Source of the DNA: a bacterium | Lineage (GTDB): Bacteria > Hydrothermota > UBA3073 > JACQXS01 > JAGMCI01 | Length of the DNA: 37,166 nucleotides | NCBI GenBank assembly: GCA_030018315.1 | Contig: JASEGA010000019.1 | Location: 1 to 37,166, forward strand | Reading direction: 5' to 3' | Translations under genes and position numbers: made by a program | Part shown: positions 31,126 to 37,166 of the stretch, one piece after another | Position numbering within the stretch: the stretch's first letter is position 1 | Layout: each line of letters opens with the position of its first letter | Notes under the pieces: model-generated | Told to the model about the DNA's origin: nothing | The model's database searches: none | The model's input: the letters and a program-made list of their open reading frames with translations, nothing else

Positions 31126-31991
31126 TTATCTCATTATAATTATCTGCTTAGTAAGAATAGTTTTATCCACTTTTAGCTTACAAAAATAAATGCCACTTGG
31201 TAATTTATTTCCATTATCATCACTACCAACCCAAGTAACATCTCCACAGGATCCTTCGGAGTTAACCGTAAATCGTAAATCGTTAATCGCAAAAGATTTA
31301 ACTAATCTACCAGTGAGGTCGTGAATCGTTAATCGTGAATCGTTAATCGTATAATCGTTCCGTTTAACGAATAACGAATAACGGTCTTTTCACTAAATGG
31401 ATTAGGATAGACTTCAAGCCTCTTGTCTTGCTTCCATCTTGGTAAACTCTTAACTTCTTCAATTCCAACATTTGTGTTGCGAAAAAGGACATCCGGTGCG
31501 TTATCAACACCAACTGCTAAGTCTAAGCTAATTGAATAAGTGTAGTAAATTAGTATATTATCTGTCCCACTTTGTGGTGCATTTCTTAAAGATATCCAGC
31601 CAGCATTCCGGTCATAACAATAGCTTTTTCCCCCTACTATTGAACCATCCACTTTAATTGAATCGATTGAGTGCGCTGGGTAGCGTGTAATATAAAATAG
31701 CTTCATTACACCATTGCCACTTAGTGTATCCACCTTATTTTTTATTCCAGCACAATCAACATCTGCCCAAGCTATACTCATACTCATCCCGTAATAGCCT
31801 GAAGCCCATGAAGGTGTAGTCTCTAAAGTGCCACCAAGATTTTGGTAAACAGTAGTTGACCCAATCTCATTTGATGCACCCAAATCCATGTAGCCATCAC
31901 CGTCTACATCTGCAAATGCTATATCCCATGTGAGGCTTTGATAACTCGATTTCCAAGAAGGTGTCTGCTCAAGTTTGCCATTATGACTCAT
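31126..31991 (-). pseudogene. FG-GAP repeat protein, C-terminal part, broken by a TA tract and a 14-bp duplication
   Basis: Continues the protein of 31988-32821 in another frame. It opens MSHNGKLEQTPSWKSSYQSL and has FG-GAP units (IAFADVDGDGYMDLGASNEI) and a sorting-domain start LEVYPNPFSEKTVIRYSLNG, then stops (TAA at 31331-31329). The lost end is intact in the next frame: IHDLTGRLVKSF...SGIYFCKLKVDKTILTKQ, to TAA at 31128-31126. The stop lies in an exact tandem duplication of GTGAATCGTTAATC (31321-31334, 31335-31348); taking one copy out restores the frame through the whole sorting domain. As it stands the product lacks a complete sorting domain. Start at 31991 overlaps the previous stop (ATGA), so reinitiation is possible. 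Confidence 0.78.
31321..31348. repeat. 14-bp exact tandem duplication in the FG-GAP gene sorting domain
   Basis: GTGAATCGTTAATC twice, back to back; length not a multiple of three. The surroundings (31261-31290 and 31349-31384) are made of the same words (CGTTAATCG, CGTAAATCG, AACGAATAACG), which favours slippage. Confidence 0.95.
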
Positions 31992-32821
31992 ATATATATA
32001 GCAACAACACCCAAAGAATCCCCGTATCCAGTATTTCCTATGCCAAGGTCAAGCCAGCCATCATTGTTTACATCACAAAAAGCCATACCCTCTGGAGTGC
32101 AATAATACCATTCCTCTGATAGCCACGAGGCAGCTGTCTCAAGAATAGTGTCCTGATTAAAATATACACGAACCGTAGCCCCAACACTCGTACGACCAAC
32201 AGCAAGGTCAAGTTTGCCATCATTATCTACATCACCCCATGCACATGAGCTGGTATTCACAAGATCAGTAGCTTGCCAAGATGGTCTTGTCTCTAGTACA
32301 CCTTTCAAGTTAAGATAGACATTCGGAGAGTAAAACCAATCAGTTGTTGCAAGGTCAAGCCAGCCATCGCCATTCATATCACCAAAACTTATATCCATAC
32401 CACCACCCATTTCTGATGTCCAAGAGGGGGTAGTCTCAAGCTCGCCATTATTGTTCATATAGAGACGAACTCTCCCTCCCCCAATGGCAGCGTAGGCAAC
32501 TGCAAGGTCTTGGTAGCCGTCATTATTTACATCACCCCACGCTAAAGCCACATTACTCACAGTTGCTGCTACCCATGATGCAGTAGTCTCAAGTTGCCCC
32601 CCTATGTTCCTATACACACGGTCAGGACCAATCTCAACAGAAACTGCAAGTTCTGGATAACCATCGTTATTCATATCTCCAAATCCTATCTCCCAGTCAT
32701 CCCAGTCGCTCTCAGTTGACATCCAACAAGGTGTATCCTCAAGTGGAATATCAGCACTCGCATTAGAGGCAACAAGAAGTGCTATAGCCACAAAATATAT
32801 AATTAAGTTTGACTTAAACAT
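31988..32821 (-). CDS. Exported FG-GAP/VCBS repeat protein, N-terminal part
   Basis: 277 residues with signal peptide MFKSNLIIYFVAIALLVASNASA and five FG-GAP type repeats, each with a calcium-binding-like D-x-(N/D)-x-D-G loop followed by (Y/W/K)-x-(D/E)-L-A (DMNNDGYPELAV, DVNNDGYQDLAV, DMNGDGWLDLAT, DVDNDGKLDLAV, DVNNDGWLDLGI) and spaced by LETTPSW-type linkers. The frame ends in GVVAIYI within a TATATATATA tract (31991-32000), and the next repeat follows in a shifted frame (31991 leftwards). Removing one TA unit fuses both. GGGAGGATGG precedes the ATG. A surface or secreted protein, function unknown. Confidence 0.85.
   Translation of the reverse strand: MFKSNLIIYFVAIALLVASNASADIPLEDTPCWMSTESDWDDWEIGFGDMNNDGYPELAVSVEIGPDRVYRNIGGQLETTASWVAATVSNVALAWGDVNNDGYQDLAVAYAAIGGGRVRLYMNNNGELETTPSWTSEMGGGMDISFGDMNGDGWLDLATTDWFYSPNVYLNLKGVLETRPSWQATDLVNTSSCAWGDVDNDGKLDLAVGRTSVGATVRVYFNQDTILETAASWLSEEWYYCTPEGMAFCDVNNDGWLDLGIGNTGYGDSLGVVAIYI
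31991..32000. repeat. (TA)5 dinucleotide tract at the frame break of the FG-GAP gene
   Basis: TATATATATA preceded by A. Contraction by one TA or expansion by two puts the two halves in one frame. Confidence 0.9.
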
Positions 32822-32964
32822 GCCATCCTCCCTTTAGGCATACAAATTACACAGCTAATTCCTGTATCAATTTGTAGCCAATTTACTGAACACGGTCACC
32901 TTATTCACTCTCTTTATCCAATCATACACATCACCTCCTCTTGCATCTTTGTGTTTGTCTTCGG

Positions 32965-35900
32965 CTACTTTAAAAATACTAACTTCATTATCTTATTAAA
33001 CTCTTTGCTCTCAAACTTATAAAAGTAGACTCCAGATGAAACTCTCCTACCACTACTATCTTTACCATCCCAAATAGCTCTATAATAGCCTGGTTTATGT
33101 ATCCTATCTACAAGTGTACAAATAAGTCTACCTGTGATGTCATATACTTTAAGAGAGACCCTGCTTTTAACTGGCACCTCATAATTGATACTTGTTAGAT
33201 GTGCAAATGGATTAGGAGTATTTTGATACATTACAAGAGAGTTAGGCACTTTAGTTAATATCTCATCTACCCCAGGCTGAGTAGGTGGCCATGGGTAAAA
33301 GCCTTCCACTTTGGATATACTTCCCTTTCCACATAATGTGAGTACCCAATAGTCGCCTGTAACTTTGTCATACTCTACACCTGTTCCTCTTTTAAGTGGC
33401 CCCCTAAATGAATGACCGGATACCAGATTGCCATCTCTTGTAATCTCATAAACTACACAGGAGTCACACCCTTGTTGAGTAGCAAATGTCATCATAAGGA
33501 GCAAATTTTGGCTGTTCTGCTCAAATGCAAGTTCCATTGCTCCATATACCTGAGGTTGTGGAACTGGGACAGTAAAACTCGATAAAACATTACCATTAGC
33601 AGTATCTATTTTAAATATCTTGTGCGCTCCCCAATGACATGTCCACAAATACTCACCATCAAAAGTAAGCCCATTACTACCTCTTGCTAGGAATGATTTT
33701 ATTATAGTCCCGGTAGTGTCAATTTTATAAATTTTACCAGTCTTCTCATTATTTACCCATAAGAAACCGCTATCATAGGTTATACCTATACAATCGTAAC
33801 CTCCGGGTGCAGGTATTGTTTTTATCACACTGCCATTTATAGGATTTACTGCATAGATGAGGGAAGGAATCGCAACAGTCACCCATAACTTCTCACCATC
33901 TGATGCTATCCCATAAGACCAATCACCGGGAGCATAAAATCCATACATAACATCACCGGGAGCCACTGGCTTAATATAGAAGCTATCTATCCAGTCATGT
34001 GTAGATGTGTCTATATCAGATATTGTTAAATATAAATTCACCAAGTGATGGTTTGGGCAGTTTCTATCAAGCCTGAAAACAAAATTGTCAAAAGCAGTTA
34101 CTGTATCTAAATGAGATATATCACCAAAGTAGCTTTCAGAATCAATTATTGCCACAAAAGTATCGTAGGTAAATAGAACCGCATTCACATTATATGCGTC
34201 TATATCACCCCAATTCCCTAAAACCGTTATAAGTTCAATTGTTTCACCGCGTTCTAAAAATTTATCACCATCACCTTGACTTTGACCAAACATATCATCA
34301 TCTATTGAGTAGGAATGCAATTTTAAAATAGGCGTGACTACAGGAATAGAAAAATGCCACACCCATTCACTATTATTTTTATCACTTATTACAAGTTCAA
34401 ATGCAATATTATAGCAATTGGGAGTACTTAATGCGACATTCAACCCGAACTCACCTGTCTTGTATGAATCAGGCGCAACATCACCACAATCTTCAGTTGA
34501 ATCCACAATAGTAATATATTGGTCAGCTGTTCTCAACACAGCTTCAACCTGATAAGCTGTATCTACTCCGACATTGTGTATAGTTACTTGTAACTTTATA
34601 GGTTCACCCGGTTGGACTGTGCCATTATTATTACCAGAACTATCGTTTACTTCATAATGGTCGTAAACCACACAGGCACCACTTGGCACTACAACATTAA
34701 CTACACCTTCATAAGGTATAAAATTATGTTTTGTAACTGTCACCCACATAGTACCGGGAGAAATAAGTGGGCTGGGTAAGTTAAATACCACATCTCCAGT
34801 TGCATCAGTATAATCTCGCATATAAAGTTCACCTTCTTTAAATATACACACATACGCACTATCAACACCTACTCCGTTAGCTGTGACTTCAACTTTGAAG
34901 TTTGTCTCTTCTGTTGTTATTATAGTATCATATAGAGCAAATAAGCTCTCTGGCTCAGCACTCCACATAGGCAGTTCTGGGTCACCAAATAGAGTAAGCT
35001 CATAGAGACACCAAGGCCACACATCCCAGTCTTCCCATGTAATTCCTGAAATATAACGGCTTTTTGACATAGCATTAGTCACTCCTATACGCTCATGGTA
35101 TTGGTAATTATTACAAAAAAACTCGTGATAAAAGGTTGTATCAATAGCATCTGAGAAAGCTATGTGTGCATCTTCGCCCCACCCATATCTTGTGTTTGCA
35201 ATTATAGCTACTGCACCTCCGCTGTTGTTATTAACAAAATGCTCCGCAAAACAGTCGCCTCCCGGAACTTCATCAACTGCACCACAGTAACAAGCTACTC
35301 CGGTAAGGACTATTGTAAGCTTATCACCGTTTATAAGATTGTCAACATTATCTGAGTTCAAGATTACAGTCCCATCTGCGTATGATAAACGGTTTGTCCA
35401 CCCATGAGAAGCTGAGTTCATAAATCCAAATCCAGAATTTAATGAATCCACAAGTGCTGCTGTAGATAAGTTGCCCAGCGACTCATATAATTTTGAGTCC
35501 TGCCAATCAATTGGGTCAATTCTTGCAATGGCATTGTTTACTGTATCACCCCAGTAATTATACATTGGGAATAGCTTAACTGCTGGGAGTAGAATCTTCT
35601 TAAGATAACCGAAAGGTGGGCTTTTCTCATATGTAATAACCTTATTTACAAATGTAGTTGCTTGGACTGAATCATAAACTGGTGCACGTCCAACGAACAC
35701 ATCTGGATAAAAATCAACTCCATCAGTAGATTCACCCCATATACCGTCATCGTCTGCATTCCATGTGCCGTCTAAGTCTGAGAAATACAGGTCGCTCGGG
35801 ATAGTATCCTCACCAGGATAATAATCATCAGGATAATCCCAGTACCATACATCCCTTCTTGGTATTACTTCTTGTCCATTTTCAAAGTCACATTGACCAC

Positions 35901-36771
35901 CAAGTAGAACCCAAGTTGTACCCCAATTTGAGTTTGCATCTTTAATAAAGTTTCGTATTCTCTCAGCGTCATCTATGCCCGTGTAATTTGCGTATATGAA
36001 CTCACGTGTCACTACTTTAGCAGGTACACCTTTCTTTGTTTTCCAATCAGCAAGTGGCTGAAATGCAGAACCAAATGAGCCAGCTGTTATTATCACATAT
36101 TCAACTGTATCTGGAGGAAGTACCTTTGAATTACATACCATTTCTATATCAGGAGCCCATATCTCAACTGCTTCAGGATTTATTACCATTGACTTAACCA
36201 TAGGGTTAAACAACTTTTTCTGTTCCGACGTGATAGTGGGTATAGCATACACTCCTTCTTTGTAGGTAACTCGAAGTTCAACCCTTGAGTTAAAAATAAG
36301 TTCACCTTTAACTGGAATGTATTGAAGCGGGTAAACAAAAATACCAATAATTCTATAGCCTCCCATATTACCAGTGTGTCCATAGTCAATTAATTCAGTA
36401 GGAAAATATCCTGCTCCGGAATAAACTTTTGCATCAGGTTCTACCCATTTTACTTTTTCTCTAAATGAAAACGGATAAGGAGGTTGTGCCGGGCAGATTT
36501 GATATTTTCCTGGTATAACTTTACTCTCTTTAGATATTACTTCAACTTTCACAATACTTGCACCCGGCGGGATAAGGCAGGATATAACTTTTACAGGAAG
36601 CATAGGAGAGCCCAGCTTACGAGTAAAGTTACATCCATTAAGTCCAACTATATCGTATCCTTTAAGTTTTCTAAAATTAAGGTCACTTGTCTTAAACCTA
36701 ACCGTCTGCTGTATTTCACCAGCCAATAAATAAGCTGGAAGTAACAGCAAAATTAAAAAATTATACCTCAT
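32965..36771 (-). CDS. Exported C25 (gingipain-type) cysteine peptidase with sorting domain
   Basis: About 1268 residues. ATG 36771 with GGAGGTG upstream gives signal peptide MRYNFLILLLLPAYLLAG. The gingipain N-terminal propeptide-like region (GLNGCNFTRKLGSPMLPVKV) leads into the catalytic part: YVIITAGSFGSAFQPLADWK, DLYFSDLDGTWNADDDG, YPDVFVGRAPV, His456 in NSASHGW, Cys494 in VLTGVACYCGAVD, and CFAEHFVNNNSGGAVAII. After it come CARDB/Ig-like domains (NNGTVQPGEPIKLQVTIHNV), a WD/NHL-like propeller segment (GLTFDGEYLWTCHWGAHKIF), and the C-terminal sorting domain YQNTPNPFAHLTSINYEVP, SLKVYDITGRLICTLV, SSGVYFYKFES. It is likely cell-surface or secreted, digesting external protein. Catalytic His and Cys are both present; no repeat insertion seen. 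Proteolytic specificity unknown. Confidence 0.9.
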   Translation of the reverse strand: MRYNFLILLLLPAYLLAGEIQQTVRFKTSDLNFRKLKGYDIVGLNGCNFTRKLGSPMLPVKVISCLIPPGASIVKVEVISKESKVIPGKYQICPAQPPYPFSFREKVKWVEPDAKVYSGAGYFPTELIDYGHTGNMGGYRIIGIFVYPLQYIPVKGELIFNSRVELRVTYKEGVYAIPTITSEQKKLFNPMVKSMVINPEAVEIWAPDIEMVCNSKVLPPDTVEYVIITAGSFGSAFQPLADWKTKKGVPAKVVTREFIYANYTGIDDAERIRNFIKDANSNWGTTWVLLGGQCDFENGQEVIPRRDVWYWDYPDDYYPGEDTIPSDLYFSDLDGTWNADDDGIWGESTDGVDFYPDVFVGRAPVYDSVQATTFVNKVITYEKSPPFGYLKKILLPAVKLFPMYNYWGDTVNNAIARIDPIDWQDSKLYESLGNLSTAALVDSLNSGFGFMNSASHGWTNRLSYADGTVILNSDNVDNLINGDKLTIVLTGVACYCGAVDEVPGGDCFAEHFVNNNSGGAVAIIANTRYGWGEDAHIAFSDAIDTTFYHEFFCNNYQYHERIGVTNAMSKSRYISGITWEDWDVWPWCLYELTLFGDPELPMWSAEPESLFALYDTIITTEETNFKVEVTANGVGVDSAYVCIFKEGELYMRDYTDATGDVVFNLPSPLISPGTMWVTVTKHNFIPYEGVVNVVVPSGACVVYDHYEVNDSSGNNNGTVQPGEPIKLQVTIHNVGVDTAYQVEAVLRTADQYITIVDSTEDCGDVAPDSYKTGEFGLNVALSTPNCYNIAFELVISDKNNSEWVWHFSIPVVTPILKLHSYSIDDDMFGQSQGDGDKFLERGETIELITVLGNWGDIDAYNVNAVLFTYDTFVAIIDSESYFGDISHLDTVTAFDNFVFRLDRNCPNHHLVNLYLTISDIDTSTHDWIDSFYIKPVAPGDVMYGFYAPGDWSYGIASDGEKLWVTVAIPSLIYAVNPINGSVIKTIPAPGGYDCIGITYDSGFLWVNNEKTGKIYKIDTTGTIIKSFLARGSNGLTFDGEYLWTCHWGAHKIFKIDTANGNVLSSFTVPVPQPQVYGAMELAFEQNSQNLLLMMTFATQQGCDSCVVYEITRDGNLVSGHSFRGPLKRGTGVEYDKVTGDYWVLTLCGKGSISKVEGFYPWPPTQPGVDEILTKVPNSLVMYQNTPNPFAHLTSINYEVPVKSRVSLKVYDITGRLICTLVDRIHKPGYYRAIWDGKDSSGRRVSSGVYFYKFESKEFNKIMKLVFLK

Positions 36772-36794
36772 ATTGCACCTCCATCCTTCGTAAA

Positions 36795-36900
36795 TCAAAA
36801 ATCAAATTTCAAATATCAAAATTACATATCAAAATGCAAAATTGACAACGAAGTTGTCACATTGGAGCGCCATTTTTAATTTTTGATATTTGATATCTCA
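36795..36900. repeat. Nested inverted repeat upstream of the C25 peptidase
   Basis: AATTTCAAATATCAAAAT at the left mirrors ATTTTTGATATTTGATATC at the right. Inside, TTGACAACGAAGTTGTCA is an 18-bp near-palindrome next to CATTGGAGCGCC, which resembles family B. It lies between the upstream gene end (36928) and the C25 start, and would form a long hairpin in RNA. Confidence 0.6.
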
Positions 36901-36927
36901 TAATTCAACCCAAAACTGAATTATGTC

Positions 36928-37166
36928 CTACCCTCTTATTTTTACTACCTTATGTATTTTTGTAAACTTACCTACTCGCATATGGATGAAGTAAACACCT
37001 GAAGATAACTCACTGCTATCCCAGTTAATTGTATACCGATTAGCGGGCTGCTTCTTATCTACAAGCACCTTAATAACTTTACCCGTTATGTCATAAACCT
37101 TTATGCTAACAATTGCCTCTTTTGGTAATATATAGCTTAAAATAGCAGTCTTTGTGAAAGGATTAG
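36928..37166 (-). CDS. C-terminal sorting domain of a further exported protein (partial)
   Basis: The minus-strand frame open from the right edge to TAG at 36930-36928 reads NPFTKTAILSYILPKEAIVS, IKVYDITGKVIKVLVDKK, SSELSSGVYFIHMRVGKF, a complete FlgD-Ig-like sorting domain of the same type as at 33000, 11400 and 10130. The main body of the protein lies outside the window. It is upstream of the C25 peptidase on the same strand, so the two may form a pair. Confidence 0.85.
   Translation of the reverse strand, partial: NPFTKTAILSYILPKEAIVSIKVYDITGKVIKVLVDKKQPANRYTINWDSSELSSGVYFIHMRVGKFTKIHKVVKIRG

Noticed and set aside
1-37166. tRNA, rRNA or insertion sequences with transposase
   Set aside because: I saw no cloverleaf pattern with the usual T-loop sequence, no rRNA segments and no transposase-like protein; the repeats must be moved, if at all, by enzymes outside the window.

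Overview
The window looks like chromosomal DNA of an uncultured, AT-rich, Gram-negative-type bacterium from an FCB-related candidate phylum (a WOR-3/Hydrothermae-like lineage is my best guess, inferred and not proven). Five genes in 37 kb carry the C-terminal PNPF / YDxxGR(L/F)(I/V) / SGVYFYR domain (FlgD-Ig-like, type IX-style sorting). There is also a gingipain-type C25 peptidase, a GWxTD-domain protein, FG-GAP and BNR repeat proteins, a pseudopilin cluster and a signal peptidase II.

Layout. 1-2.9 kb: end of a possible + strand gene, a small helical protein, a frameshifted orphan cas6 and urocanate hydratase hutU (minus strand). 3.0-4.9 kb: thiD2-thiE-pdxJ (thiamin and B6 synthesis), transcribed divergently from hutU with consensus promoters on both sides. 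5.1-10.1 kb: two tandem pilin-like genes, prepilin peptidase, three pseudopilins and an exported beta-propeller protein. 10.2-11.4 kb: decayed M28 peptidase. 11.5-12.0 kb: adenosine-specific kinase family. 12.1-18.1 kb: upp-ileS-dksA-like-lspA-ppiD operon. 18.2-23.8 kb (minus): glycosyltransferase and a giant acyl-CoA dehydratase activase. 23.9-25.1 kb: short TonB-receptor-like protein. 25.1-28.1 kb (minus): GWxTD-nth-ychF. 28.2-31.1 kb: stand-alone LigD phosphoesterase domain and a Lon-family protease. 31.1-37.2 kb (minus): a twice-frameshifted FG-GAP protein, a C25 peptidase and the tail of another sorting-domain protein.

The outstanding feature is a dense population of short palindromic repeats of several families, many lying in frame inside conserved housekeeping genes (ileS, ppiD, nth, ychF, thiD2, lon, the activase, a glycosyltransferase). 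The clearest family is a 28-34 bp palindrome with half-site GTAGGGGTTTGATT. It occurs six times; four copies are inside genes and all are read in the only stop-free frame, adding the peptide (R/K)GLINQT(P/S)T. This resembles Rickettsia palindromic elements in principle, but with unrelated sequences, several families and at least 20 probable insertions in 37 kb.

A second pattern is initiation without a leader: several genes have TTGACA/T-N16-TATAAT-type promoters whose -10 box ends only 7-10 bases before the ATG, with no Shine-Dalgarno sequence. A third is slippage-type lesions: a G6 run in cas6, and a TA tract plus a 14-bp tandem duplication in the FG-GAP gene.
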